Shown: positions 17,760 to 28,100, counted from the first letter of the stretch. The stretch: 64,000 nucleotides of DNA from Spirosoma telluris (GCA_003259005.1 QLII01000001.1:620001-684000); one strand, 5' to 3'. Notes: generated by a model from the sequence alone, not told the origin. A program made the numbers and translations.

Positions 17760-18509
17760 ATGAAAAAACTAATTCTCTGTCTGCTCCTGCTTCCTGTAAC
17801 GCTATTGGCGCAAACGCAGCCACTGCGGGTGGCGGTAGCGGCTAATGCACAATTTGTGATGGAACAGCTGAAAACGGCTTTTCAGAAAAAAACGGGTATT
17901 CAAGTCGAGTCAATCGTGAACTCATCGGGGAAACTCACTACCCAAATTCAGCAGGGAGCACCCTACGATGTCTTTCTGTCAGCCGATATGGAGTATCCGC
18001 AAACATTGCACAAACACGGCCTAACGGTAGCAGCTCCCATTGTCTACGCATACGGCTCGCTGGTACTCTGGACACTGAGCGATCTACCCTTGACGGCTGA
18101 TTTGAAAGTGCTTTCAGATCCCGCCGTTCGGCATGTTGCTATGGCTAATCCGGCCACTGCTCCCTATGGCGAAGCGGCTGTTTCGTTCCTGAAATCCCAA
18201 AAGTTACTGGATCTGGTACAGCCCAAAATTGTATACGGAGAAAGCATTGCGCAGGTGAATCAATATATTCTGTCGGGGGCCGCAGAGATAGGCTTTACGG
18301 CCAAATCGGTGGTGCTTGATCCTGGCCTGGCGAAGCGCGGCCATTGGATTGATTTGCCAACAACGGGTTATTCGCCCATTGCACAGGGCGTGGTTGTTTT
18401 GAAACGAACCAGCCTCACCAAAGAAGCCCGGCAGTTCATGGAGTTTTTGCGTAGTCCGGCAGCCCGGCGTATTTTGCAGCAGTTTGGGTATCGAAGTGCA
18501 AATATATGA
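17760..18509 (+). CDS. modA: Molybdate ABC transporter substrate-binding protein
   Basis: 249 residues, periplasmic, with a signal peptide ending LLPVTLLAQ. ModA features: RVAVAANAQF, NSSGKLTTQIQQGAPYDVFLSADM (oxyanion pocket), and AAEIGFTAKSVV near the second domain. It delivers molybdate to ModB/ModC. The C-terminal residues SANI and stop fall in a short direct repeat (AAGTGCAAATATAT twice), the edge of the word palindrome that follows. Confidence 0.93.
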   Translation: MKKLILCLLLLPVTLLAQTQPLRVAVAANAQFVMEQLKTAFQKKTGIQVESIVNSSGKLTTQIQQGAPYDVFLSADMEYPQTLHKHGLTVAAPIVYAYGSLVLWTLSDLPLTADLKVLSDPAVRHVAMANPATAPYGEAAVSFLKSQKLLDLVQPKIVYGESIAQVNQYILSGAAEIGFTAKSVVLDPGLAKRGHWIDLPTTGYSPIAQGVVVLKRTSLTKEARQFMEFLRSPAARRILQQFGYRSANI

Positions 18510-18518
18510 AGTGCAAAT

Positions 18519-18667
18519 ATATAATGTACAATGGATAATGTAGAATGAATAATGGTTACGGAAATTAGCATCCATTCTACATTATCCATTGTACATTATC
18601 CATTGTACATTATCCATTGTACATTATCCATTGTACATTATCCATTCTACACTATTCATTGTTCTTT
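18519..18667. repeat. Intergenic word palindrome, longest of its class
   Basis: The right arm iterates the 14-bp word CATTATCCATTGTA about five times; the left arm has only two or three complementary words. The arms are thus unequal, showing copy-number change of the word. It lies between modA and modB and is free of stop codons in the downstream direction. Confidence 0.88.
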
Positions 18668-18668
18668 T

Positions 18669-19334
18669 ATGCCCATCGACTGGGAACCCATCTGGCTAAC
18701 CCTGCGCTTAGCCGGTATCACCACCTTTATTTTACTCCTAATTGGGGTGCCATTGGCTGGCTGGCTGGCCCTTAGCCGATTTCGGCTCAAGCCTGTCATC
18801 GAAGCGCTTATCAGTTTGCCATTAGTATTACCGCCTTCAGTCGTTGGTTTTTATTTATTGCTGGCCTTTAGTCCAACCAGTAGCTTCGGAGCCTGGCTGC
18901 TGAAAATGGTCAATTTGCAGCTCGTTTTTTCGTTCGAGGGCTTAGTTGTGGCTTCCTTGCTCTATAGTTTGCCGTTTATGGTTCATCCCATTCAGGCAGG
19001 ATTAGAAAACCTGCCGGTATCCTGGCGAGAAGCCTCTTATACACTAGGCCAGTCGCGCAGTCGAACGATGTGGCGTGTACTACTGCCGAACTGTAAACCG
19101 GCTTTGCTCACTGGAATTGTCCTCACATTTGCCCACACGATTGGTGAATTTGGCCTGGTATTGATGATTGGTGGAAACCTGCCCGGCCAGACTCGCGTCG
19201 CTTCTATCGCCATTTATGATGAAGTGGAATTGCTTCATTTCGAAACGGCTCACGCCTATGCCGCCCTCTTGCTGGGCCTTTCATTTGCTATTTTGTTGCT
19301 GGTGTATGGCATCAATAAACGCGTAACGGTATGA
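18669..19334 (+). CDS. modB: Molybdate ABC transporter permease
   Basis: 221 residues with five or six transmembrane helices. The EAA loop that docks on ModC is visible (REASYTLGQSRSRTMWRVLLP). The conserved LPLVLPPSVVGFYLL and TIGEFGLVLMIGGNLPG blocks are typical of ModB. ATG 18669 follows directly after the word palindrome; the longer open frame upstream is repeat DNA. Overlaps modC by the tetranucleotide ATGA. Confidence 0.93.
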   Translation: MPIDWEPIWLTLRLAGITTFILLLIGVPLAGWLALSRFRLKPVIEALISLPLVLPPSVVGFYLLLAFSPTSSFGAWLLKMVNLQLVFSFEGLVVASLLYSLPFMVHPIQAGLENLPVSWREASYTLGQSRSRTMWRVLLPNCKPALLTGIVLTFAHTIGEFGLVLMIGGNLPGQTRVASIAIYDEVELLHFETAHAYAALLLGLSFAILLLVYGINKRVTV

Positions 19335-20154
19335 TTCACATCGACGTTGTTATGCCGCGTCTGTTTGCCGAAGGGGCCAGTGATCTTCAGGTGAAACTTG
19401 CCATTGAATCGGGCAGTCTGACCGCCTTGGTTGGCCCTTCGGGTTCGGGAAAGACAACTTTACTTCGGTTGCTGGCGGGCCTTGAAACTCCTCGAACAGG
19501 GCAGATTGTCGTGAATGAAGTTGTTTGGCTGGATAAACACCAGTCAATTGACTGGAAACCCCAGCAGCGTTCGATTGGCTATGTGTTTCAGGATACGGCC
19601 CTGTTTCCGAATATGACTGTTCGGGAAAATATCGAATACGCTGCTCCAACGGGTCAACAAAACCTCGTTAACGAACTGATTGAGGCTACAGGGCTGGAAC
19701 CATTTATCAGTCAAAAACCCATACGATTGTCAGGGGGCAGCGTCAGCGGGTGGCGCTGGCGCGTGCGCTGGTTCGTCGGCCACAACTCTTACTGCTGGAT
19801 GAGCCATTTGCCGCGCTAGATGCCGATGCCAGTCAGATGCTCAGACAAGTGTTGCTGACGTTGCATCAGACCTGGGGCACAACAACGCTACTGGTGAGCC
19901 ATCATGAGGTTGATGTGCAAGCACTCGCCGATCGGGTAATTTGTATGGTACAGGGACGTATTCAGGCGGATAACGCAGTGGGTGAGCGAGTTAATGATAC
20001 CGTTCAGATGGAAGCAATTACGCGTATTTCCTACGATGAAGCCCGGCAGCATTGGCTAATTGAAACCGATACGATGCGCTTGCAATCGGCTAATCCGGCC
20101 TGGGAGAAATGGCGTGTGGGCGATTTAATTCAGATTGGCTCTTTGCCAAAATAA
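19331..20154 (+). CDS. modC: Molybdate ABC transporter ATPase, frameshifted
   Basis: 274 residues after repair. Walker A GPSGSGKTT, Q-loop GYVFQD, signature LSGGQRQRVALARAL, Walker B LLLLDEP and switch His in LVSHH. The C-terminal region is shorter than in ModC proteins with a full molybdate-binding TOBE (MOP) domain but has a possible short TOBE-like tail. The frame breaks within the signature at 19733-19737, five G where six are expected. Starts inside the modB stop (ATGA), so ModB and ModC are coupled. Confidence 0.92.
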
Positions 20155-20263
20155 GGTTCATTTTGCTGGATAACTGATTGTTTTACAGATTATTATGGAA
20201 ATTTGTTTCTGAACCATTCAATGGCTGTGGCTGTTATCTTGTTACCAATCTCAACGTGTCTTC

Positions 20264-21316
20264 ATGCCTGATTTCAATCCGTCAATTATTTTATATACTG
20301 CCGATTCGCTCAATGAACAGGGTAAGTCGGTTCTGATGAATTTTCCGAGTGCCGAGACCCTTGAACTGAAGCAACACAACCGGTTGCCAGAATTAGGTAT
20401 GAACCACTTCAAGGTCAAATCTGATGTGCTGGTGCTGGGGAAACTGAAAACGCAGGATATTAAATGGAGCGGCCGAAGTGCCGATTACATTGCGCCGAGT
20501 CTGGCCAACGGCTGTTTTGGTGCCTGTACATACTGTTACGTCGACCGACATAAAAACGTCAACCCTATTACGTTGTTTACTAACATCGACGACAACCTGG
20601 CAAGCATAGACAAACATGTTAATTCGCTGGCTTGGCCAAAACCAGGTAATCAGACTGATCCCACATACTGGACCTATGACATCGGTTGTAATTCAGATAT
20701 TTCAGTCGACTACGATCTCATGGATGGAATTCAGCAGGTATTTGCCTTTTACCGTGACCATCCTCACGCTAAAGCCACCTTCGCGACCAAATTCGTAAAT
20801 CCTCGGCTCCTCAACTTTGACCCGAAACGAAAAATACGTATCCGATTCAGCCTGATGCCCAGTCACGTCAGCAAGTTAGTGGATGTTCGAACGGATAATA
20901 TCGAAAAGCGGATTTCGGCCATAAATGACTTCTACGACGCTGGTTATGAAGTACATGTTAATTTTTCACCCGTCATTGTCTACAGTGGGCCGGACGGCGA
21001 TAAAAAAGCCTGGCGTAACGACTACCGCGAGCTATTCCGACAACTAGACACGGCTCTACGTCCCGAAGTGCGGGCACAACTTAACTGTGAAGTTATTTTT
21101 CTAACCCACAACCAGTGGCAGCATCAGGCGAATCTAGCGATCAATCCCAAAGCCGAAGAGTTGTTATGGGTGCCTGAATTACAAGAGAGTAAAGTCAGTC
21201 AGTTTGGCGGCTGGAATATTCGCTATCAACATCAATTGAAACGGAAAATGATAGCGATTTTTGAGCAGTTGGTGCAGGAGGAGATACCCTGGTGTACGAT
21301 TCGGTATATTTTCTGA
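20264..21316 (+). CDS. Spore photoproduct lyase-like radical SAM protein
   Basis: 350 residues. A radical SAM cluster motif C-x3-C-x2-C (CFGACTYC, about residues 84-91) follows YIAPSLANGC, and FATKFVNPRLL and the NFSPVIVY block match the spore photoproduct lyase (SPL) family. True SPL repairs spore-specific thymine dimers in Firmicutes; this bacterium should not make spores, so the homologue may repair other DNA lesions or act elsewhere. It stands alone between the molybdate operon and a convergent DoxX gene. Confidence 0.85.
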   Translation: MPDFNPSIILYTADSLNEQGKSVLMNFPSAETLELKQHNRLPELGMNHFKVKSDVLVLGKLKTQDIKWSGRSADYIAPSLANGCFGACTYCYVDRHKNVNPITLFTNIDDNLASIDKHVNSLAWPKPGNQTDPTYWTYDIGCNSDISVDYDLMDGIQQVFAFYRDHPHAKATFATKFVNPRLLNFDPKRKIRIRFSLMPSHVSKLVDVRTDNIEKRISAINDFYDAGYEVHVNFSPVIVYSGPDGDKKAWRNDYRELFRQLDTALRPEVRAQLNCEVIFLTHNQWQHQANLAINPKAEELLWVPELQESKVSQFGGWNIRYQHQLKRKMIAIFEQLVQEEIPWCTIRYIF

Positions 21317-21330
21317 ACCTGGATTTTTGT

Positions 21331-21404
21331 GATTTTACTGACTGACTATGATTTATTTTGAAAGCAAAAATCACTTTATCAAATCATAATCAGCCAGTAA
21401 AATC
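21331..21404. terminator. Inverted repeat between convergent genes
   Basis: GATTTTACTGACTGACTATG and its flank (21331-21354) pair with CATAATCAGCCAGTAAAATC and its flank (21381-21404) with few mismatches. Placed between the SPL-like and DoxX stop codons, it can serve as a two-way terminator. Confidence 0.6.
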
Positions 21405-21417
21405 AGCTACATCCCGG

Positions 21418-21852
21418 TCAATGACTATGCTGTTTTACATACTCATCCATTGAGAACTTTCCGGAGCCGATGACCAGGAACCAGAGGAGTAATAACAAGA
21501 CAATTACAGATAACCAAAGTTCAGAATTCAGGGGCGAAAAGCCCTGACGAATGTTGACGAAGAAGAGCGCACCCACCAGAATAGGAAGTTGTAGAACAAC
21601 CATTAAGCGGGTCAGGCAGCCAAGTGCAATCAGAAAACCACCCATCAGATGAGCGAAAGCCACGTAATGCACGAGCATCACTGGCCAAAGGCTAAAATGC
21701 AGGCCACCCACTAATCGGGTCAGGTAGGCCGTATCACTAATGAAACTGATACCTTTCAGCACCAGAATAATGCCCAGCATAATGCGTAGGGCGTCGGTCC
21801 AGGCGGGGTGATGCGTATCGCCCCAGTTTTCAATTCGGTTTAAAACGTTCAT
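21418..21852 (-). CDS. DoxX family membrane protein
   Basis: 144 residues with four transmembrane helices. DoxX-like features: RIMLGIILVLKGISFI in the first helix, HYVAFAHLMGGFLIALGCLTR in the middle, and a final hydrophobic helix ending IGSGKFSMDEY. The role is uncertain; relatives act in quinone-linked redox or membrane stress functions. The start MNVLNRIENWG (ATG 21850-21852) is chosen over a longer frame whose first residues are not conserved-looking. Confidence 0.8.
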   Translation of the reverse strand: MNVLNRIENWGDTHHPAWTDALRIMLGIILVLKGISFISDTAYLTRLVGGLHFSLWPVMLVHYVAFAHLMGGFLIALGCLTRLMVVLQLPILVGALFFVNIRQGFSPLNSELWLSVIVLLLLLWFLVIGSGKFSMDEYVKQHSH

Positions 21853-22027
21853 ACCTGTAAGCGGTTTAGTGATTCCTAATCGAATATACAAGTCTGAACA
21901 ATACAAAGCAAGTTGATAACCAGAGCGTTATTCCAAAATTTGACGCTTGAGGTTCGACGCTGACTGAAGCATCATTTACCGTCAGCCAACTTCAAACCTC
22001 GAACGACAAACTTCAAACAATAAACCC

Positions 22028-22408
22028 TTATACTTCCTCCAGAGGCCCAACATGCACAGGGGGCAATTGCGCATACTCTTCGTCATCAAACAGCCGGGAT
22101 CGAATCAGAAATCGAACCCCTAGTGGAATTTCGAGCGAGAAACTAGCACCGCGCCCACGGGTTACATCAATGGTCAAATGCGTGTGTTGCCAATACTCAA
22201 ACTGATCGCTCGACATCCAGAAGTCGCAACCGTAAATCTGGCCCAACAACACGTCCGACGAGCCAATAATGAACTCGCCCACGGCATAGCACATCGGCGA
22301 TGACCCATCGCAGCAACCGCCACTCTGGTGAAACATGAGCGGTCCGTGCTCTGCACGAAGCTTGTCAATAATTTCGGCGGCTGCCGGTGTGAGGTCGATT
22401 CTGTCCAT
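22028..22408 (-). CDS. DUF779 family protein
   Basis: 126 residues. Matches DUF779: LTPAAAEIIDKLRAEHGPLMFHQSGGCCDGSSPMC with its paired cysteines (cut here for length as GGCCDGSSPMC), then DVTRGRGASFSLEIPLG. Genes of this family very often stand next to acetaldehyde/aldehyde dehydrogenases, as here. A metal or redox role is suggested by the Cys-Cys pair but is unproven. Downstream of the dehydrogenase across a word palindrome, and likely co-transcribed. Confidence 0.85.
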   Translation of the reverse strand: MDRIDLTPAAAEIIDKLRAEHGPLMFHQSGGCCDGSSPMCYAVGEFIIGSSDVLLGQIYGCDFWMSSDQFEYWQHTHLTIDVTRGRGASFSLEIPLGVRFLIRSRLFDDEEYAQLPPVHVGPLEEV

Positions 22409-22498
22409 ATTAAAATGAGTGATTGAACGAATGAGTGATTAAGTGAATAGTCTATGTACAAGCTATTCACTCAATCACTCATTCGTTCAATCACAATT
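22409..22498. repeat. Intergenic word palindrome (GAGTGATTGAACGAATG class)
   Basis: GAGTGATTGAACGAATGAGT in the left arm pairs with ACTCATTCGTTCAATCAC in the right arm. Same vocabulary style as 6161-6246 and 32873-32957. Confidence 0.85.
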
Positions 22499-22500
22499 AA

Positions 22501-24014
22501 TCAAAAGAAGCCCAATTTGTTTTTGCTGTAGGAGATCAGCAGGTTTTTGACCTGGCGGTAGTGGTTTAACATCATCAGGTGATTTTCACGACCGAAGCCC
22601 GATTTTTTGTAACCACCAAACGGTGCATGGGCTGGGTAATCGTGGTAGCAGTTGACCCACACACGACCCGCCTGAATCTGCCGGGGAATGGTGTACAGCT
22701 CATGCGCATCGCGCGACCAGAAACCGGCACCTAGCCCATAAAGGGTATCATTCGCAATAGCAACAGCTTCCTCCGCATCTTTGAACGTGGTAACTGACAA
22801 AACAGGCCCGAAAATTTCTTCCTGGAAAATCCGCATCTTGTTATTTCCCTTGAAAATCGTCGGCTGAATGTAGAAACCGCCTTCTACGCTGTTGGCTGGG
22901 CCACCACCCGTCAGTACTTCGGCACCTTCTTTTTTGCCAATGTCGATGTACGACAAAATTTTCTCGTACTGGTCGTTACTGGCCTGTGCGCCCATCATCG
23001 TCTCAGGATCGAGCGGGTGACCTAATTTGATAGCTTTGGTACGCGCTATGACACGCTCCATAAACTTGTCGTAAATGTCTTCGTGAACCAGTAGGCGAGA
23101 AGGACAGGTACAGATTTCTCCCTGATTCAGCGCAAACATGACAGCACCTTCTACGCACTTATCGAAGAACTCGTCGTCGTGGTCGGCGATGGATTTCATG
23201 AAGATGTTCGGCGATTTACCACCTAGTTCCATGGTAACAGGAATGAGGTTTTCCGATGCATATTGCATGATAAGCCGTCCTGTGGTGGTTTCACCCGTAA
23301 ATGCCACTTTATTGATGCCTTTGTGTTGAGCTAACGGTTTACCAGCTTCCGGGCCAAATCCCTGAATGATATTTACCACACCAGCGGGTATGATGCCTTC
23401 CAGCAATTCGATCATAATGGCCAGCGAGGTTGGCGTTTGCTCAGCGGGTTTAATCACCACGCAGCAACCCGCAGCCAGGGCCGGAGCCAGTTTCCAGGTA
23501 GCCATCAACAGCGGGAAGTTCCAGGGAATAATCTGGCCGACTACGCCGACGGGTTCCTTAATAATGAGCGATAACGTATCGGCATTTAGTTCCGTTGCAG
23601 AACCTTCTTCTGCCCGAATAACACCCGCAAAATAACGGAAGTGATCCACAACAAGCGGTAGATCGGCTGCCATCGTTTCGCGAAGGGCTTTCCCATTCTC
23701 CACTGTTTCAACACGGGCCAGAAACTCCAGATTCTGTTCAATCACATCGGCAATCTGAAGCAACACTTTACTCCGTTCCGTAGCCGAGGTTTTCCCCCAG
23801 GTTTCAAACGCTTTTTGGGCTGCGGCAACGGCTAAATCAACATCGGCAGCTTTCGAGCGGGCATTTTGGCAATCAGACTCCCATCCACCGGCGATTCGTT
23901 ATCAAAATATTCTCCGCCAACGGGTGGTACCCACTTGCCGCCAATGTAGTTTTCATATTGCGTCTTAAACATTGGCCGGGGCATAATCTTGCTCGGTGCT
24001 TCTGCAGTTTGCAT
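22501..24014 (-). CDS. Aldehyde dehydrogenase (acetaldehyde type), frameshifted
   Basis: 504 residues after repair; NAD(P)-dependent oxidation of short aldehydes to acids. Visible are the Rossmann/oxyanion block [13 protein letters not shown], catalytic Glu in [11 protein letters not shown], catalytic Cys in [11 protein letters not shown], and the C-terminal [14 protein letters not shown]. The double-Cys motif GEICTCPSR is typical of the ExaC/AldB-like acetaldehyde group. The frame breaks at 23859-23861, GGG for GGGG on the plus strand, close to the N-terminus (restoring [19 protein letters not shown]). Divergent AraC regulator and downstream DUF779 complete the usual module. Confidence 0.92.
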
Positions 24015-24131
24015 GTTTAAAAAAGGTTTATTGTGATTAAATTAGCTTCTTCACAAATTTTGCCGAAATTGTACAAGTATTTTTACGTTATCGTCTCAAA
24101 TACTTACGAAATTGTCCCATTCTCTGGTCGT

Positions 24132-25066
24132 ATGAAAAAAATAGTGAACGTGGCAACGAACGAAGCGGTCAGTGCCTGGGGAGCCAAATTGGATACGCTG
24201 GTGGAGAATAAGCTGACACTCAGTCACGACGAAGCCGAACTGCATTTGTATGAGACATTTCAGCAGGCTAATCTGATTCAGTTGCGTTTTAATGCACCCG
24301 TGATGACGAGTATGCTAAGTGGTCGGAAGGTAATGCACCTGCGTGAAATGGACCCTTTTGACTATCAACCAGGCGAATCATTATTGTTACCCTCTGATCG
24401 GCTGATGCAGATTGATTTTCCAGACGCTACTACTGACTCCCCAACGCGCTGTCTGGCGCTCACGATTTCGGACGAGTTTATTCGTGAAACGATTGATCAA
24501 CTTAACGAGGAGATTCCACGCGTTGAAACCGTTGATCAATGGCAATTGGATACGGATAATTATCTACTTCAAAATGACCCCGAAATCAGTTCACTGACAG
24601 ATAAACTCATACGTTTGTTTCGCGAAAACAACGCATTTCGCCCCTTCTTTATCAAAAATACCCTTCGCGAATTAATCGTTCGTCTTTCGCAAACACAGGT
24701 GCATACCGGATTGCTATTACAAACAAATCAGCATATTAATACGAACCGGCTGGCATTTGTCGTATCATACATTCGCGAGAATATTACCCGGAATTTGTCT
24801 GTCGAAGAATTATGTGATAAAGCCTGCCTGTCGAAATCACACTTTTTCCGGCTCTTCAAGAGCGAACTCGGGATTTCGCCCGCCCAATTTATTCTAACGG
24901 AGCGAATTCGTCGGGCTAAGGCCATTCTGAGTAATCCGACCAAAACGATTACGGATGCCTGCTACGAATCCGGCTTCAACAGTGTTACCCATTTTAGCAG
25001 TGCGTTCCGATCCGTAGAGCACATTTGTCCCGGCAATTTAAACGGCAACTGTTAGGGGTGAATTAA
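24132..25066 (+). CDS. AraC family regulator of the aldehyde dehydrogenase module, frameshifted
   Basis: 311 residues after repair. N-terminal AraC-type ligand domain (PFDYQPGESLLLPSDR), then two helix-turn-helix motifs (LSVEELCDKACLSKSHFFRL and ITDACYESGFNSVTHFSSAF). Divergently transcribed from the dehydrogenase with a 117-bp shared spacer, so it most likely controls that gene. ATG 24132 (MKKIVNVATNEAVS) is chosen. The last codons are shifted: at 25032-25033 GG should be GGG, turning a spurious end (PGNLNGNC) into PGQFKRQLLGVN and the stop at 25064-25066. Confidence 0.88.
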
Positions 25067-25138
25067 GAACGATGTATGATATAGGGTATATGTCCAGAAA
25101 ACTATACATCATATACCCTATATCATATATCGTTCTTT
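25065..25138. repeat. Intergenic word palindrome (GATGTATGATATAGGGTATA class)
   Basis: AAGAACGATGTATGATATAG and GGTATATG in the left arm pair with the ATACCCTATATCATATATCG right arm. A related vocabulary occurs at 60627-60712. Confidence 0.85.
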
Positions 25139-25155
25139 CTTATCTTTGGGTAGTT

Positions 25156-25866
25156 ATGACAACAAAAACTGCCTCAAAAGCGGCCTTTACGGCCCCTACG
25201 CTGGAGTTCATGCGTGAACTCGTTCAAAACAACAATCGTGAGTGGTTTCAGGCGAATCGTGCTCGGTATGATGCCGCCAAAACTGAGCTTTGTGCCGTGG
25301 TTGAGCGAGTACTGGCGGGCCTAAGTGAGTTTGAACCCTTGGCCAATACAGCCGTAAAAGACTGTATTTTTCGCATCAACCGCGATGTCCGTTTCTCTAA
25401 AGATAAAGCCCCGTATAAATCAAATCTGGCATTTGCAGTTGGTCCCGGTGGTCGGCATTCGGGTCGGATTGATTACTACGTACATATTCAACCTGACAAT
25501 CAATCCTTTCTGGGCGCAGGCATGTGGCAGCCCACACCCGCTAACCTCGCCAAGTTCCGACAGGAGGTAGACTATAATGCACAGGAATTAAAAGATATTA
25601 TCGAAGCCGATTCGTTCAAAGCCTATTTCCCGGAAATCCACGGTGAGACGTTGAAAGTGATGCCCAAAGGATACCCAGCCGACCATCCCGAAATAGATTT
25701 ACTACGTCGGAAAGAGTTATTTTTCTTACACCGCTACACCGACAAGGAGGTGCTAAAACCCAACTTTGCCGACGAAATCGTGCGCGGTAGCCGCATCATC
25801 AAACCCTACTGCGACTTGTTGAACTATCTGTTCTACGATGAGAAAGAGGAGCCCGTGACCTTGTAG
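25156..25866 (+). CDS. DUF2461 family protein
   Basis: 236 residues, cytoplasmic, matching the TIGR02453/DUF2461 family: FMRELVQNNNREWFQANRARY at the N-terminus (motif NNNREWF), then FRINRDVRFSKDKAPYKSN and GRIDYYVHIQ. Function unknown in the family. ATG 25156 follows the word palindrome; earlier start codons fall in repeat DNA. Confidence 0.88.
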   Translation: MTTKTASKAAFTAPTLEFMRELVQNNNREWFQANRARYDAAKTELCAVVERVLAGLSEFEPLANTAVKDCIFRINRDVRFSKDKAPYKSNLAFAVGPGGRHSGRIDYYVHIQPDNQSFLGAGMWQPTPANLAKFRQEVDYNAQELKDIIEADSFKAYFPEIHGETLKVMPKGYPADHPEIDLLRRKELFFLHRYTDKEVLKPNFADEIVRGSRIIKPYCDLLNYLFYDEKEEPVTL

Positions 25867-25885
25867 GCGGTATTAAATGGTCATG

Positions 25886-25962
25886 GGCTGTAATGCCGAC
25901 CGTCCCGGTCGGGCGAGTAATAAGTAGCTTAATTACCGACCGGGACGGTCGGCGTTACAGCC
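25886..25962. repeat. 27-bp GC-rich palindrome (one mismatch)
   Basis: GCCGACCGTCCCGGTCGG in the left arm (25886-25912) pairs with CCGACCGGGACGGTCGGC in the right arm (25936-25962); loop 23 nt. Only one mismatch over 27 bp. The inner part is itself palindromic (GACCGTCCCGGTC). Located between convergent genes. Confidence 0.88.
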
Positions 25963-26012
25963 GAAAATCCGCTCAGTTTTAACAAAAATTGAAAAGTTTA
26001 AACAGGTTCATG

Positions 26013-26047
26013 AACAAAAACGCCGGACGTCTTCGCCCGGCGTTTCT
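26013..26047 (-). terminator. Rho-independent terminator of acs
   Basis: Read on the minus strand, AAACGCCGGG pairs with CCGGCGTTT and runs into a T-rich tail, directly after the acs stop codon. Confidence 0.8.
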
Positions 26048-26048
26048 A

Positions 26049-27943
26049 TTAAATAGCTCCTGCCTTAATCTCATCGACAACCGCCGGGTCGAGTAGGGTA
26101 GAAGTATCGCCTAAATTACGGGTATCCCCTTCGGCAATTTTACGAAGAATTCGGCGCATGATTTTGCCGGATCGTGTTTTGGGTAAGCCCGTTACAAACT
26201 GGATTTTGTCGGGCTTGGCAATGGGGCCAATAACTCGGCTAACGGTAGCCAGAATGTCGCGCTTGGTGAGGTCGGCGTCGTGGTCGGCAGGCATCTGATC
26301 CGTGATAACATAGGCGTATATACCCTGCCCTTTAATGTCGTGTGGGTAACCAACTACGGCGCTCTCGACCACACCCGTGTGCATGTTAATCGCGTTTTCA
26401 ACCTCGGCGGTACCGATGCGGTGACCCGATACGTTCAGTACATCATCAACCCGGCCTGTGATTCGGTAATAGCCATCTTCATCCCGCAGACAGCCATCCC
26501 CGTAAAATACAGGCCGGGATAGGTCGCGAAATACGTCTGGCGACAGCGTTCGTGGTCGCCGTAGGTCGTGCGAAGGATGCCCGGCCAGGGAAATTTCATG
26601 CAGAGGTTTCCGCTAACCCCGTTCCCTTCGATCTCCTTCCCATTTTCGTCTACCAGGATGGGCTGAACACCGGGTAACGGGAGTGTTGCAAAGGTGGGTT
26701 TTGTTTTGGTGATGCCTGCCAATGGTGAAATCAGGATACCACCCGTTTCCGTTTGCCACCACGTATCGACAATGGGGCAGCGTTTTTTACCGATATGCTC
26801 GTCGTACCAGTGCCAGGCTTCCTCGTTAATGGGTTCACCTACAGATCCCAGGACTTGCAGACTGCTCAAATCGTGATTCTCCACTTTATCCAAACCAAAG
26901 CCCATCAGGGAGCGAATGGCTGTTGGGGCAGTGTACAAAATATTCACCTTGTGCTTATCGGTAATGTCCCAGAAACGACCATTGTCAGGGTAGGTCGGTA
27001 CGCCTTCAAAAATCACCGACGTGGCACCGGATGCCAGGGGACCATACACAATGTAACTGTGGCCCGTAATCCAGCCAATGTCTGCTGTACAAAAGAACAC
27101 CTGGTTTGGCTCATACTGGAACACATTCTGAAACGTATAAGCGGCATACACCATGTAGCCTCCGCAGGTATGTACTACGCCTTTAGGTTTACCCGTTGAG
27201 CCAGACGTGTACAGAATGAAGAGCATATCTTCGGCGTCCATTTCCTCGGCGGGGCAGTCGGCTGTGACTTGCTTGAGTTCCTGCTCCCACCAGATGTCCC
27301 GGCCTTTCAGCATCGAAACTGGTGTGCGCGTGCGGGTTAGGACAATCACTTTCTGAACGCTGGGACACCCAATCAGCGCATCATCGACGGTGCTTTTGAG
27401 CGGAATTTCCTTATTGCCCCGATAAGCGCCATCGGCCGTAACAACCACTTTGCATTGCGCATCGTTAATGCGGTCGGCGATACTTTGCGCCGAAAAACCA
27501 CCGAATACCACCGAATGAATGGCCCCAATACGGGCACAGGCCAGCACGGCAATGGCTAGTTCAGGCACCATCGGCATATAAATACAAACCCGGTCGCCTT
27601 TCACGACGCCATTGCGTTTCAGGACATTGGCAAAGCGACAAACCTGATCGTGTAGCATTCGGTACGTAAGCGTAACGCCCGCTTCGTTGGGGTCATTGGG
27701 TTCCCAGATGATAGCGGCTTGATCCCCTCGTTCAGCCAGGTGCCTGTCGAGACAGTTTTCCGTGATGTTGAGTTTGCCGCCAATAAACCACTTAATGCTA
27801 GGTTCATCGAAATTCCATTGCAGGGTCTTTGTCCAGGGTTTTCGCCACTGGAAATTCTGCGCGATTTCAGCCCAGAACTCCTCGGGGTCGTCGACACTTT
27901 TCTGGTAAGCAGTTTGGTATTCGTCAAAGGTTCGGATACGCAT
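26049..27943 (-). CDS. acs: Acetyl-CoA synthetase, frameshifted
   Basis: 631 residues after repair, standard length for AMP-forming acetyl-CoA synthetase, which activates acetate via acetyl-AMP. The A3 motif [14 protein letters not shown], the A5 block WWQTETGG, the hinge motif [14 protein letters not shown] and the C-terminal [11 protein letters not shown], holding the acetylatable Lys, are all present. The frame breaks at 26498-26501 (CCCC for CCCCC on the plus strand), restoring [18 protein letters not shown] at 27941-27943 is chosen. With the aldehyde dehydrogenase 2 kb away it could convert acetaldehyde to acetyl-CoA. Confidence 0.95.
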
Positions 27944-28006
27944 AATCACTGAGTGACCGGAACGCCGGTCTGATGTGCGAATTAGTGAAAGAGTAAAATA
28001 ATCGTG

Positions 28007-28014
28007 CAAATCTA
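28007..28014 (-). promoter_or_regulatory. Candidate -7 element for acs
   Basis: Reads TAGATTTG on the minus strand, fitting the Bacteroidetes -7 consensus TAnnTTTG, about 65 bp upstream of the acs ATG. A convincing -33 TTG is not at the expected distance, so this is tentative. Confidence 0.4.
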
Positions 28015-28100
28015 TCCACTATTTCGTGTAAATGTGCTTTTAAATTTCGTGCTTTTTTTGTAACTTGAAAGGACAACAAATACTAGTTACACCCGCATTT

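Noticed and set aside
18204..18589. Minus-strand ORFs over modA and the word palindrome
   Set aside because: They are shadows of modA and of stop-free repeat words.
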